DNA of 46,497 nt from Streptomyces abyssomicinicus (GCF_008974245.1 NZ_BBZI01000018.1:1-46497), one strand, 5' to 3'. Counted from the stretch's first letter, positions 34,018 through 43,552 are shown. Made by a program: numbers and translations. The notes: generated by a model not told the origin, from the sequence alone.

Positions 34018-34500
34018 GTGAGCGACGAGCAGCACAAGGTCGACGCGTACGGGCGGGAGCTGGCCCGTATCGGCCGTCGTCAGAGCGAGGCGGTCCAGGC
34101 CCGCGCGGTGGTCTTCCGGGCCCTGGCCGCGGTCGGGATCGGGCCCGAGCAGGCCGACGCCGTCGTGGCGCAGGTGGAGGCGGGAGCGGTGGCCGGGGCG
34201 CACACCTGGATCTGTGAGAGCAGCCCTCAGGCCGGGTTCGAGGACGGGTGGTTCGCCGGCGTGCGCGACGCCGCCAGCCGGCTGCTGCGCGTCGCGGACA
34301 CCACCGCGGCACAGACCGGGCGAGCCGCCTCCCACGCCATGCTCTGTGCCCACCTCCACCAGCAGGCCGGCCCGGCGGCCGGAGGCGAGGGCGCGGTGCC
34401 GGCGACGGCGGTGAGCGCGGTGTCGGCGGGCGCGGCGGGCGGGGCGTCGACGGTGCTGGAGGTGCGGGACGTCCTCGAGGCGGCGCAGCGCTGCACCTGA
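34018..34500 (+). CDS. Gene B', intact second copy
   Basis: A 160-residue protein from GTG 34018 with GGAGG upstream. It contains EQHKVDAYGRELARIGRRQS, AVQARAVVFRALAAVGIG, GAVAGAHTWICESSPQAGFE and WFAGVRDAASRLLRVADTTA, then an Ala/Gly-rich tail ending VRDVLEAAQRCT. It is mainly helical. The first copy at 30630 is truncated and a third is decayed at 37450. No family recognised. It precedes a frameshifted ORF and converges on A'. Confidence 0.65.
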   Translation: MSDEQHKVDAYGRELARIGRRQSEAVQARAVVFRALAAVGIGPEQADAVVAQVEAGAVAGAHTWICESSPQAGFEDGWFAGVRDAASRLLRVADTTAAQTGRAASHAMLCAHLHQQAGPAAGGEGAVPATAVSAVSAGAAGGASTVLEVRDVLEAAQRCT

Positions 34501-34530
34501 GCCCTGGCCGGGCCGGACACCCACCCCGAG

Positions 34531-34849
34531 GTGTCCGAAGAGGTCCTGGGCGTGGTGCTCGGTGCGGTGGCCGAGGTCGAGCGGGCCGGGTACGTGGCAC
34601 GGTTGGAGGAGTTCGCCGGGCGGCACCGGGCGCGCCTTGAGGAGATGGTGCGGGCGTACGGGCCGGGCAGCCGGCCCGCCGAGCACGGCCGCTACATGCT
34701 GGTCGGCCGGCCCGAGAGTCTGGTGGTGTGCGAGCGGATGCAACGCCGTGCCGTTCCGGCTGCGCAGCCGGTGGGACGAGGCGCTCGAGCCAGTTCTACT
34801 GGACGACCTCGAGTTCGCGTGGGGACCACGGACCCGCCTGGGCCAGTGA
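34531..34849 (+). pseudogene. Frameshifted hypothetical gene after B'
   Basis: The frame from GTG 34531 reads SEEVLGVVLGAVAEVERAGY, RLEEFAGRHRARLEEMV, EHGRYMLVGRPESLVVCER. After a shift near 34735 another frame continues NAVPFRLRSRWDEALEPVLL and DDLEFAWGPRTRLG then stop 34849. The joined product would be about 105 residues. It starts 30 bases after B', so it was probably co-transcribed. Confidence 0.5.
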
Positions 34850-35062
34850 ACGACCCGGCCGGCCCGGAGGCTTGCCGCGTCGGGCCGACTGGCCGAGCCC
34901 TGCGGGGCGGCCGTCAGGGTCGGCCGCGTCGGTGCGCCGGGCCGCGTTGGCGTCCTCTGGGGGGTCCTCGCTGCGGCGCTGGGACGGGCGGAGGCTCGCC
35001 CCTTGGGCGGGGGCGCCGCCCGGGGTCCGCTGTGCGTGCTCGGGCCGGTCGCGGTGACGGGC

Positions 35063-36298
35063 TCAAAGGCGGTATCCGCGGTCGAGGTCTCGGGCGTACT
35101 GCGGGTCGAACGGCTCGAACCACGCGTCGGCTGCGAGGTTCACCAGGCCCAAGGCCTGGCGGATGTCGCTGTCCGGGTCTTCCAGGCCGTCGAGGCGGGC
35201 GTCGAAGAGCATCAGCACGTCGTGGTCCTTGAAGAGCCCACCCGAGCAGTTTGCCCAGTCGTAGTCGGCGTGGTGTGGGGGCAGGTCGGCGACGAGCGCG
35301 TGGACGGCGTTGGGGCGGCTGGTCGTGATCGACCGGGCCCGGTCGATGATCAGGTGCAGAGCCATCTCCTCGCCGATGCAGCGCGGCTGCGGCCAGGCCG
35401 TGCCCGGCGTCTGCAGGTCGGCGGCCAGGTCGTCGAAGGTGCGGGCCATCTGCCGGCGCCACTGCCCGTTGCGGCGCAACGTGAGGGGCGGAAGTCGGCC
35501 GAACACCCCGCTGGCGCCTCGGGGCAAGGGAGTGTCGCCGAGGGCGGTCACCTCCTGCCAGGCCAGGGTGGACAGTTCCTCGGCAGCCAGGCGCAGCACG
35601 GCGGTCGTGCGGGCGCTCAGGACGCAGTCGGCTTGCTCGTCGGACCATGCCGCCTCGTCCTCGTGTGGCCATGGCCGCTCGTCGTTCTCGTCGAGGTGCC
35701 AGGTGGGGTGCTGGGCGTGGGAGAGGAACCGGTCGTGGGCGTGGGCGGCGGCGTCCTCGGGGGCGGCGAGGCAGGTGTCAATGATCTGGAGGTCGTGTGT
35801 GAAGGGGTCGGCGGCGAGGTCGGTGGCGGCCTGGGCGAGGAGGCGGGTGGTGTGGTCGGCGTCCAGGTGGGCGGTCGGCAGGACGACGGCGTAGTAGGTG
35901 TCGGCCAGGCGGGCGATGGTTTCGGCGATCACCGCGGTGACGACGGTCTGGTCGTCGAAGGGGGCGGAGACGTTCAGCTGGTCGAGGACCAGAAAGTTCC
36001 CGGCCTGTTCGACGGCGTCCTCCAGTTCGGGCGTGAGGTCGCCGTCTGGGGTGAAGAGTGCGGCCGCGGCGATCGCGCAGAGCCCGCCGTGGTCGGTCAT
36101 CCGCTCGGCCAGGTTGCCGGCGCCGTAGTGCTGGCAGCGGGCCGCGCGCAGGGTGCCGACCTCGTGTTCCCCGTCCAGGATGCGGATGTGCCACTCCTGC
36201 AGGCCCTGTTCGGGGGCGGTCAGGCGGTGCCGGTGGACGAGCTCGATCCCGAGCTGCGTGAGGTCGGGACCGGTCGGCGCCGTCTCGGGGGCGGTCAT
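35063..36298 (-). CDS. Conserved hypothetical protein A', second copy
   Basis: A 411-residue paralogue of the 29087-30301 gene: LTQLGIELVHRHRLTAPEQG, WHIRILDGEHEVGTLRAARC, FLVLDQLNVSAPFDDQTVV, RRQMARTFDDLAADLQTP and the same DHDVLMLFDARLDGLEDP near the C-terminus. It is a little longer because of an insert rich in Asp, Glu and Trp around residue 215-235. Here it faces gene B' tail to tail, whereas the first copy is back to back with B. Both copies look intact, so selection may keep them. Confidence 0.75.
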   Translation of the reverse strand: MTAPETAPTGPDLTQLGIELVHRHRLTAPEQGLQEWHIRILDGEHEVGTLRAARCQHYGAGNLAERMTDHGGLCAIAAAALFTPDGDLTPELEDAVEQAGNFLVLDQLNVSAPFDDQTVVTAVIAETIARLADTYYAVVLPTAHLDADHTTRLLAQAATDLAADPFTHDLQIIDTCLAAPEDAAAHAHDRFLSHAQHPTWHLDENDERPWPHEDEAAWSDEQADCVLSARTTAVLRLAAEELSTLAWQEVTALGDTPLPRGASGVFGRLPPLTLRRNGQWRRQMARTFDDLAADLQTPGTAWPQPRCIGEEMALHLIIDRARSITTSRPNAVHALVADLPPHHADYDWANCSGGLFKDHDVLMLFDARLDGLEDPDSDIRQALGLVNLAADAWFEPFDPQYARDLDRGYRL

Positions 36299-36753
36299 CG
36301 TCGTTCTCCTGTCGGCGGGGCATGGCTCGTCGGTCACCGTAGTGGCCCGCAGGCGGCGGCTGTGGCCGTTGATGGCAGAGCGGACGTCTCGAGCGGTGGC
36401 CGAGGCTGGGCAGTCCGGCCAAGGCGGCCCGCACGCTCCGCCCGCGGCGGGCGGCGCGGCCGTCCTTCAGGATCTGGCGGGCCCGGGCGCGCCACTGCCG
36501 GGCCTGCTCGGTGCGGCCGGCTTCCCGGTGAGCGGCGGCCATGCGGAGCGCGGCGACGCGGGTCCGGGAGAAGAGGAGCTCGGCGACGAGGGTCAGGGAG
36601 CCTTCGATCCGTACGGCGCGTGCGCGAAGCGCCGCCGGGGCCCGCTGCGCGAGCTCTGGGTGGTGAGGCACGGAGGGCTGGGCCCGTGATGTCATGGCCA
36701 GACAGGCAGGCGCGAGGGCCCTTCGGGTGGGACGGCTGTTCTTCCCGTGCTGG
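36299..36753. other. Gap with one doubtful ORF
   Basis: A minus-strand frame from ATG 36695 (MTSRAQPSVPHHPELAQR, later VRIEGSLTLVAELLFSRTRV and REAGRTEQARQWRARARQ) looks protein-like for about 110 residues. It then runs on without a stop into gene A', so it may be a 3'-truncated gene. Otherwise nothing is seen. Confidence 0.3.
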
Positions 36754-37281
36754 TTACCCGCGGGACAGGGCCGCGCGTACGGCCTTGGTGCCCGTGGACT
36801 CCTCGAGGTAGACGTTCTGATCGACAAGCCACACGCCCTGTTCGTCTTGCACCAGCCGGAGCGCCATGTGATGAGGCGCGAGGCCGGCGTCCGTGGTCAC
36901 CCGCACTCCGATGCCCGCGGGGTGTCGGCCATGGGCTTCCACCTCGACGGCATCAGCGGTGCTCACCCGCGCATCGGGATTGATGCGATGCCGGTAGGGC
37001 ACCGCAATGAACTCGGCGCACTCGGCAACGTCTTTCCTCCCGACGTGCTGTCTCATACCTTCGGTCACGGCGCGGCAGACTGCCTCGTAGTCTCGGTCCA
37101 CATTCGCCTGCTGATAGGCCCGCGCGGCCTGGGCCGCGGCCTTCAACTGCGTCTGGCCGTCGCCGTGAGCGCCAGCAGTGGTGGGGGTGCTGCAACCCGT
37201 CAGCACCAGGGTCAGTACGGCCAGGCATGTCCAGGCCGGCGGTGCGGTTCTGACAGCCGTGCGCAGCGCGCCACGTTCCAT
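36754..37281 (-). CDS. Secreted lipoprotein
   Basis: A 175-residue protein with AAGGAGAG before ATG 37281, a basic N-terminus, hydrophobic stretch and lipobox LVLTGC at about residues 26-31. The mature part has a helical region AAQAARAYQQANVDRDYEAV and CRAVTEGMRQHVGRKD, and strands ending LRLVQDEQGVWLVDQNVYL. This pattern resembles NTF2-like actinomycete lipoproteins that follow A..Y..A...DY...C. Anchored outside the membrane. Function unknown. Confidence 0.75.
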   Translation of the reverse strand: MERGALRTAVRTAPPAWTCLAVLTLVLTGCSTPTTAGAHGDGQTQLKAAAQAARAYQQANVDRDYEAVCRAVTEGMRQHVGRKDVAECAEFIAVPYRHRINPDARVSTADAVEVEAHGRHPAGIGVRVTTDAGLAPHHMALRLVQDEQGVWLVDQNVYLEESTGTKAVRAALSRG

Positions 37282-37449
37282 GGACTCTCTCCTTGTCGTC
37301 GGTCGGACAGTGTGCACGGCCTGACCGCGTACACCGCGGCCGGGGGTGTCCGGTGCCGGCCCAGGCGGATCACTTGCCGCAGTCCTTGTCGCCTCTGCAG
37401 GGTTGTCGCTGCCGCCTCGAGCGACCGCGGGCGTGTTGGGGACACCCGG

Positions 37450-37700
37450 GCTCCCTCGGGTCAGAGCGCGCCCGAGCAGGTCGCGTCCCGGATCGCCGCC
37501 GACCCGGTCGACCAGAGCGTCGTCGGGCCCTGGTTCGCCGGCGTGAGCGACGTCGTCGACCAACGCTGCGTATCGCGGACACCACCGCCACCGCGGGACG
37601 CGGGCGCGCCGCGTCCCACGCCCTGCTGCTCGCCCACCTCCAGCAGTCGGCTCCTGCGGCGGTCGTCTCCTCCCCCGCCGCGCCGGCGCAGAACAGCAAG
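37450..37700 (+). pseudogene. Decayed third copy of gene B
   Basis: Fragments in different frames align with B': PEQVASRIAADPVDQSVVG, PWFAGVSDVVDQ, then after a shift LRIADTTATAGRGRAASHAL and LLAHLQQSAPAA. The equivalents in B' are PEQADAVVAQ, WFAGVRDAASR and LRVADTTAAQTGRAASHAM. The N-terminal third is missing. Confidence 0.6.
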
Positions 37701-37758
37701 CCGTCAGCTAAGTCACCCGAGAAACGGCTCGGGACGGGACGGGACGACTGTCGATGAC

Positions 37759-38187
37759 CTACTCTTCGCGCAGGAATTCCCGCAGGTCCGCGGCTACGGC
37801 CGTCATTCCTTCGCCGGCCTCGATCACGGTCGTCACGGTGCAGTTCCAGTCGCCGGGGAAGAATCCGGATCGCAGGGTCCAGCCCAGATACACATGACCA
37901 CCCGAGCCGAACGTCGCGGTCACGACCAGGTGGTTGTTGCCCCAGACCCGCTCGCCCTCCCAACCACGGAAGTCGCGCGCGAGGCCATCGAAGAACTCGC
38001 TCATGTTGTCCCAGACGGTCACGGTCTCGAGCCGTGCGCACACACCGTCATCGATGGCCTCCACAGCGAAGGCGAACTCGTACTCATCCGCACGCGACCA
38101 ATCGAACAGCCGAACAGAAGGCGCCTGCGCCCCCGACCCCCGAACGACAACCTCGACCTGCCCTGGAACCACCTCGATCAGACTCAC
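37759..38187 (-). CDS. DUF6228 family protein
   Basis: A 142-residue protein from GTG 38187: VRLFDWSRADEYEFAFAVEA, ARLETVTVWDNMSEFFDGLA, FRGWEGERVWGNNHLVVTAT, GHVYLGWTLRSGFFPGDWN and VIEAGEGMTAVAADLREFL. The FFDGLA..FRGW.G.R.W core fits the DUF6228 family of actinomycetes, likely intracellular and immunity-like in distribution. No adjacent toxin. The start is GTG with a weak ribosome-binding site. Confidence 0.7.
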   Translation of the reverse strand: MSLIEVVPGQVEVVVRGSGAQAPSVRLFDWSRADEYEFAFAVEAIDDGVCARLETVTVWDNMSEFFDGLARDFRGWEGERVWGNNHLVVTATFGSGGHVYLGWTLRSGFFPGDWNCTVTTVIEAGEGMTAVAADLREFLREE

Positions 38188-38590
38188 CCACCGAAGGATA
38201 CGGACGCCGCCAAATCAACGTCACCACCGTTCCCGGGCGCCGGAGCCGCTGCTACTTCTCATCAACATTCGGGGCACCGTCAGCCACCTGGTGCTGCCAG
38301 CTCTCACCAACAAGCGCTCTTCGTTTTCACCTACGCAGCCAGGCAGGCGATGCTCGAGGCGATCAGGAGCCAGGAACGGCGCGGCAGCCGGCTCAGGCGG
38401 TCGACGGCCTCGGCCAGGGCGCCCGCGCCATGGCGGCCTGGACGTAGGAGGCGGAATCCGAACCGAGCCAGCTGGCCCGCACCCGGGCGTAGCGGGGCGG
38501 TTGTGACCGGGTGGTTCGGGGTGCTGGGGCTCTGGGGCCTTGCCGCTGGGGCCAGGAGCATGTGGGCGGGGTTCCTGGGTGTGGTCGAGG
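38188..38590. other. Gene-free gap
   Basis: Only low-complexity frames. A minus-strand ORF 38331-38561 ends with a hydrophobic tail (SWLLIASSIACLAA) but has no supporting start or family. Confidence 0.3.
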
Positions 38591-39423
38591 TTATGGGCTG
38601 GTCCGCGGTGCGGCGTCCTGCGGGACGTATCGGACCTTGGGCCGTGCCGGCTTGAACTGCGGCAACCCCGGGGGAAGCACGGGAGTCAGGACGTCGAACA
38701 CCCTGCGCATGACACGGTCGGTGTATCCGTCAGGGGTCGGGGACGCCTGCAGGACGACACCTCCGGCGGTGAGCCGGAACACCTTGTGGAAGGCGCCCGA
38801 GTCTTCCAGATACGAGGCCCCACCCAGCTTGTCGACCAGTTCCCCGGGGCACACGGTGACCCAGGAGTACCCGCGGAGCTGCCGGCGGGCTTCGGCCACC
38901 GACGTTCGTGCCCTCCGCATAAGCACCACGTCCAGGTTCGGCTCCTCCGCGATCGGCTCGTCGACGACGACGGCCCCGAAGGCGGGATTCAAGGCGTCCA
39001 GCGTCGCCGCCAGGAAAGCGACCACGGACGAGGAGAACGCCACCTTCTCGTAGGGGCCTCTTCACCGCCGAGCCACAGCTGCAAGTTCATGTTCGGCCGA
39101 CGGGAGGTGATGCTGGAACCCCGGACATGGGCGGACGGCCTGTCCTGGTCGTAGCGGAAGAACAGCACGCTCGACCACTCCGGAGCGGCCAGCAGCTCCT
39201 GACGTATGAGATGCCAGCCGTCGGACCCGTCGAGCGCGAACGTTTTCTTCTTCTCGTCCTCCGTCCTCTGACTCGCCGCGGACAGCCACGCGGTCCCGGT
39301 CTGCACCATGTCCAAGCAGCCGGTCAGCGGCCCGGAAAGAGCCGCATCTAACCACGACGCCAGTCCGCTCCCCACACCTCCCTCGGTAGCAGCATCAAGG
39401 GTCACGTTCACCAGCAGACTCAC
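38591..39423 (-). pseudogene. Hypothetical protein gene broken by a one-base loss in a C-run
   Basis: The first frame (GTG 39423 with GGAGAGGAGG upstream) encodes VNVTLDAATEGGVGS, WLDAALSGPLTGCLDMVQTG, WHLIRQELLAAPEWSSVLFF, SSITSRRPNMNLQLWLGGEE. The second (to 38591) continues EKVAFSSSVVAFLAATLDAL, ARTSVAEARRQLRGYSWVTV, ELVDKLGGASYLEDSGAFHK and VFDVLTPVLPPGLPQF. They join if one C is restored at GAGGCCCCTACG (near 39055). The whole would be about 277 residues. The alpha-beta layout resembles toxin-immunity proteins, but no family is certain. A sequencing error at the homopolymer is possible. Confidence 0.65.
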
Positions 39424-40912
39424 CGCCCGCCTCCTCTCCCCCACAGCGGCCAAGCCGCCCCTCACACACGTTGCTGCCAGTCTCCACCCGCACAAAGCCA
39501 CCCCGGAACCACACGGACTGACCGGACCTCGGCATATACGCAGGTCGGGGATCTGCGGCGTTGGCCGCAGGGCGACCGGAAGCGACATACGGGAGATCGC
39601 GGATGACCGGCTCGCGCCCGCAGCCCGACCTCGTGACGCGACGGACGAGCGCGGTCGGACAGCGCGGTCGGACAGCGCGCTGTCGTAGCACGCCAGTCGT
39701 GCCGGACCAGCTGCTGCGGAGCACGGTCTGGACGCGGATGCACGCGGTACGGCGCGGTCTTGCACCGCGGGCACAGGCCCGCTCGACGCGAGCGGCCGCA
39801 CCGCGCAGCGGGACGACGGCAAGGCCAGGGGCAGGACCTCGAGGCCCCGCCGACACCGGCCGACGCGGGCGGCGCAGGCGAGGAAGAACTCCAGCGGCCG
39901 CGCGACGCCGCCGGGCAGGACCTCGAGCTTCACACCGGTTCGGCAAGGCGCAGCACCACCTGGTGCGGGCCGGGTGTGCTGGCGCAGCGCTGTGCCCGGG
40001 GAACATCCGGTCGCGTCCGATGCCGTCCAGTTGCCTCCAGGAGCAGCCCACCACGGGCGGCAGGGCGCAGCGTGGGCGGCGGCAGAGGTCCGGGGCGGGC
40101 GACGTCCCGCGCACACGGCCGGCCCGAGGGCCGCGAGGCCCTGGCGGCGGAAAGGTGGGAGGTGTGGCCGGCCGGGTGCGGGGACATCATGACCTCGCGC
40201 GCGAACAGCCCGCGCGGGTGTGCCCTGTCGGGCCCGGGACCGCAGTGCTCCGGCAGGCTGGCCAGGCGCAGCGGCCCATTGCCGAAGACCACCGGTGCTC
40301 CCGTCCTGCACTGCGCGGGAAAGCGGCCGGCACGCGCGGCGACGGGCCGGGGAGGCACGGCTGGATCCGTCACTGCCGGCGCGCGTGGCCGCCCTGTTCG
40401 CCCACGACGGCCGTGGCGCACTTCGTGGCGTCCGCGAGGCGGCCGACCGTGCGACGGACCCCGCCACCGGGGATCTCCGGACCAAGCGCGGACCGCAACA
40501 GCCACCGAGCGGCGAGGATGGCGTGCCCGGCGGCGTCTACCCGGGCCGGGCCGTTCGGGGCCGTCCCCGTTGTCCGCGAACTGTGAGCCTCTTCAGCAGT
40601 CACCCCTTACGGGGAACCACCCCGCGAAGATTGACCGCCCTCTGAGCTGCCGCAGGGCTTGGCGCCTGATAACACGGGCGTCACCCGATCGGTGGCCACT
40701 CTGAAACGCTCTGTGAAAGGTCCTGGCTCACCTGAGCGAGTGGCGTGGCCTTGCGCGCACGCCCTTGCGTAGGGCAGGAGGCCTCGCTCTCTGCGGCAAC
40801 GACCACCGCCAGAGATCTCCCTGGACGCCGTGTTCCCTGCGACGTAGCGTTCCTCCGCCGTCCGGGATCTGTCCGCACGCGGTTCCGCCATGTCGCCAGG
40901 GGAGTCAGCACC
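39424..40912. other. Gene-poor, decayed region
   Basis: Nearly 1.5 kb where all frames give Arg/Pro/Ala/Gly-rich sequence without ribosome-binding sites or motifs. A few helical scraps exist (for example ILAARWLLRSALGPEIPGGG on the minus strand near 40500), but none can be assigned. I see no RNA gene or repeat. Confidence 0.4.
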
Positions 40913-41638
40913 TTGTCCTTGTCCGCGTCCGACACGCTCCACCCGCCCGCGCAGCGCGGCCCGTATCTCGCGGACCGCGGTCCCCTCCTTGCGCTGATAG
41001 CGGCGCTCGCGGCGTACGCACTCGTCGCCCTGGTCGACGTGTACGTCGGCGTTCGGCTGCACGTGCTGGCCGGCGAGGAACAGCGCGCCCCCGTCACCTC
41101 CCCGGAGGCGCTGCAATCCTGGTACGCGTTGTACGACGCGGTCGGCCGCCTGCAGACGGCGGTGTACGCGCTGTGCGTGGTGGCCTTCGTCGTCTGGTTC
41201 TTCCTGATACGCCGCAGCGTGGAGCGACTGGTTCCCGACCGGGTCGTCATGGGTCCCGGCTGGGCGATCGTGGCCTGGTTCATCCCGCTGGTGAACTTCG
41301 TGCTGCCCTACCGGATCGCTGTCGGCATGTGGGCGGCCTGCAGCCCGACACCGCCTTCCGACGGGCGGTCCCGGGCCCCGATGTGGCCGGTGCGCCTGTG
41401 GTGGGGCCTCTTCCTCGCCGCCAATCTGCTCAGTCGGCACGCTGCCCTGATGTTCGACATCGCGCAGACGTTCGCGGACCTGCAGACGGCCGTGGAGTTG
41501 TACATCGTGGTCGACCTTCTGTTCGTCACCGCCGCCGGTGCTGCCATCCACTTCGCGGTGCGGCTCACGGCCATGCAGCGGGCGGAGGCGGCCGGGGCCG
41601 ACGGCCCGGGGCACGTGGTGGCTCACGCATCTTCCTGA
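40913..41638 (+). CDS. DUF4328 family membrane protein
   Basis: From TTG 40913, with GGGGAG 8 bases upstream, a 241-residue protein with about five membrane segments: LLALIAALAAYALVALVDVY, YALCVVAFVVWFFLIRRSV, MGPGWAIVAWFIPLVNFVLP with YRIAVGMWAA, WWGLFLAANLLS and LYIVVDLLFVTAAGAAI. The GPGWAI..WFIP..N...P motif is the DUF4328 signature. Starts further upstream (to 40745) add a low-complexity leader. Role unknown. Confidence 0.8.
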   Translation: MSLSASDTLHPPAQRGPYLADRGPLLALIAALAAYALVALVDVYVGVRLHVLAGEEQRAPVTSPEALQSWYALYDAVGRLQTAVYALCVVAFVVWFFLIRRSVERLVPDRVVMGPGWAIVAWFIPLVNFVLPYRIAVGMWAACSPTPPSDGRSRAPMWPVRLWWGLFLAANLLSRHAALMFDIAQTFADLQTAVELYIVVDLLFVTAAGAAIHFAVRLTAMQRAEAAGADGPGHVVAHASS

Positions 41639-41729
41639 CGCCGGCGGCGCTGCTGCTCGAAGGCGTCCATCATGGCCGCGGTGAGGCTTCCGGGCGCCGG
41701 TGCCGTCGATCCGGCGTCGGGGTAGTCCT
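41623..41729 (-). pseudogene. 3' fragment of a minus-strand gene cut by the IS3 remnant
   Basis: The minus strand reads PDAGSTAPAPGSLTAAMMDA, FEQQRRRRQEDA and TGA at 41625-41623. It looks like a genuine C-terminus (helical, charged end) but its 5' part is replaced by transposase sequence at about 41729. It overlaps the end of the DUF4328 gene by 16 bases. Confidence 0.4.
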
Positions 41730-41950
41730 GCAGTCCTTCGGACGTGACCACCGGGCATCACTGGTCGTCGACGCGCTCACCATGGCCGCCGGCCGGGGCG
41801 ACCTCCAGCCTGGCTGCATCGCCCACGCCGACCGCGGCAGCGACTACACCTCTGAAGAACTGCGCTGCAATATAAGGGAATTGGGAATGCGGCAGAGCAT
41901 GGGCCGGACCGGATCCTGTTACGACTCCGCGTCGCTCATGTCCGACGGGT
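41730..41950 (+). pseudogene. IS3-family transposase (OrfB) fragment
   Basis: The frame reads RDHRASLVVDALTMAAGRGD, IAHADRGSDYTSEELRCNIR and ELGMRQSMGRTGSCYDSA. This is the DDE integrase core of IS3 OrfB (the D of HADRGS; usually followed by the N-AESF Glu motif, here lost in SLMSDGYF). Only about 75 residues remain; no inverted repeats found. Confidence 0.75.
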
Positions 41951-42685
41951 ACTTCGGCAGCCTGTGCGGATGGTTCGCAGCGTTCCCGAACCGATGAGCG
42001 AGACACTCACACGTCAGAGACGTGGAGTTGGACGGCATCGATGCCGGCACGGAAGACTGCAGCACCAAGGGCCTCCTGTACCGCGGCCTAGTCGGCGCCG
42101 GCCGCCTCCAGGGCGCGGACGTAAGAGATGCGGGCAGCGGTCTCCTGCGCGTACGCGGCCGCCGACCGGCGGTAGGCCTCTGGCGAGTTGTCCTGCCGGG
42201 CCGTCCCGCTCAGCGTGCCGGCGGCCGCCGCCAGACGATCGCGCTCGGCCCTCCCTTCCTCCACGGACCTGCCGCGCGGCCTGTCCTGACCGCCCGGGCC
42301 GACGGCGCCGCTCCCCTCGAGCGGCACACTGCCGCTGGACGACGGGCAGCGGCGCCCTCCCTGAGACCTCGACCTGCCCACCTGTTGCTCACCTCTCCGG
42401 TCGACCGCTGCATGCCGGAAGACTGGGGCGCTCCGGCTGTGGACAGCCTGCGGGCCGGGCGCAGGGCGGTGTGCGGCCCGCGGTCCCACCGGGGCGGTGA
42501 AGGCGTTCACCCGTGCGGAGGACATCGGGCCCGGCGTGCCTGGAAGAGGCGGCTGGGCGCAGCGAGTGGCTGTTCCCGTCGCGTGGTGGCCGGTCGGCCC
42601 GGTGCGCGAGACAGACGGGCGACACGACACCCGGAGGAAGCCTGACCCGGCTGACGGACGTGGAAGCCGCCGCGGCCCCGGTGCG
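41951..42685. other. Gene-poor stretch before the NUDIX cassette
   Basis: The only protein-like piece is on the minus strand at about 42088-42290: ERDRLAAAAGTLSGTARQDN, SPEAYRRSAAAYAQETAARI and SYVRALEAAGAD then stop. It may be the 3' end of a helical protein whose start is lost. Nothing else is recognised. Confidence 0.35.
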
Positions 42686-42692
42686 GCTGTCT

Positions 42693-43338
42693 GGTGCCAC
42701 TGAACCTTGACCGTTTGCCACTGAAGTTTGACCGGCCGGAGCGCGGGGGCGTCGGCTGCTGGGCTACCGGGTGAGCGCGGCGAGGTAGGCGTCCAGGGGC
42801 TGCACATTCCCTGGGAGGCGTTCGAGGAGGTCCCACCAGCGGATGGCCGAGATCTCCTCGGTGGGCTCGAAGGCGCGGGTCTTGGCGCAGGATCCTGCGT
42901 AGAGGGCCAGATATTCGGCTCGCCGGTCAGACGCCAGCACGAAGCGCGCGTAGCCGACGAATTGCAACCGTTCGTCAGGCTGCTGCCCGCTCTCCTCCAG
43001 CAGCTCGCGCGCGGCCGCCTGGCGAGGGGATTCCCCCTCTTCGATGCTCCCCCCTGGAAGTTCCCAGGACTGGCGGTACCGATCGAAGACCATGAGGACC
43101 CGACCGGCTCGCCACAAGGCCACCAGCGCCGCCGGCAGCGGGGCGTCCTGCGGCGGCGTTGCCTCGCCGCCCCGCTCGAACGAGATCAAGGAGTTGCCAC
43201 AGCCGTCGGCTGCAAGCGGTTCATCTGCGCGGTAGGCCACGGTCGAATGCTTCCCCGTGTGACTCCACAAGAAGCCCTCCACCCCCGTGCTCCGGCCGGT
43301 CAAACTTCAGTGGCAAACGGTCAAGGTTCAGTGGCACC
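42693..43338. mobile_element. NUDIX gene bracketed by 50-bp perfect inverted repeats
   Basis: The 50 bases at 42693-42742 are the exact reverse complement of 43289-43338. Similarity extends a few bases outward (GCTGTCY) and inward (GCRCGGGGGY) with mismatches. Each arm itself contains two direct copies of about 19 bases (TGCCACTGAA..TTGACCG), as seen at the multi-repeat ends of IS21-like elements. No transposase is inside, so the unit may be mobilised in trans. I see no clear target duplication. Confidence 0.7.
42764..43240 (-). CDS. NUDIX hydrolase
   Basis: A 158-residue protein with the complete Nudix box GGSIEEGESPRQAAARELLE then ESG (GX5EX7REUXEEXGU), preceded by LPAALVALWRAGRVLMVFDR and WELP. 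Substrate is a nucleoside diphosphate linked to X, unspecified. GTG 43240 has GGGGAAG 8 bases upstream and starts the family sequence VAYRADEPLAADG; the frame open to 43303 runs into the inverted repeat. It is the only gene in the inverted-repeat cassette. Confidence 0.88.
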   Translation of the reverse strand: MAYRADEPLAADGCGNSLISFERGGEATPPQDAPLPAALVALWRAGRVLMVFDRYRQSWELPGGSIEEGESPRQAAARELLEESGQQPDERLQFVGYARFVLASDRRAEYLALYAGSCAKTRAFEPTEEISAIRWWDLLERLPGNVQPLDAYLAALTR

Positions 43339-43387
43339 GGACAGCGGCCGGCACGGCACCGCCCTCGGCCCGGCGGGCGCCGGTGCG

Positions 43388-43552
43388 GCTGTCACGCTGT
43401 CACGCTGTCACGCTGTTCGGACGGATCCCCGCCAACCGGATATCAGTGCAGGTCAAAGCCCTGCTTGCGGAAGAGGTGACATGTCGGGGGCTTTCCCAGG
43501 TCAGGGCACGGTTCGGCGAGGGCGTGACAGCGGGCATGACAGGGGTTCGGCC
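43388..43552. repeat. Dispersed iteron-like repeat, copy 3
   Basis: Three exact tandem copies of CTGTCACG (43389-43412) plus a fourth partial, CTGTTCGG. Then GTGCAGGTCA, and in the opposite sense GCGTGACAGCGGGCATGACA and GGGGTTCGG (about 43521-43550). Same plan as copies 1, 2 and 4. Confidence 0.75.

Noticed and set aside
43380..43420. A CRISPR-like array at the tandem CTGTCACG run
   Set aside because: Units are 8 bases without spacers; it is part of the dispersed repeat family.
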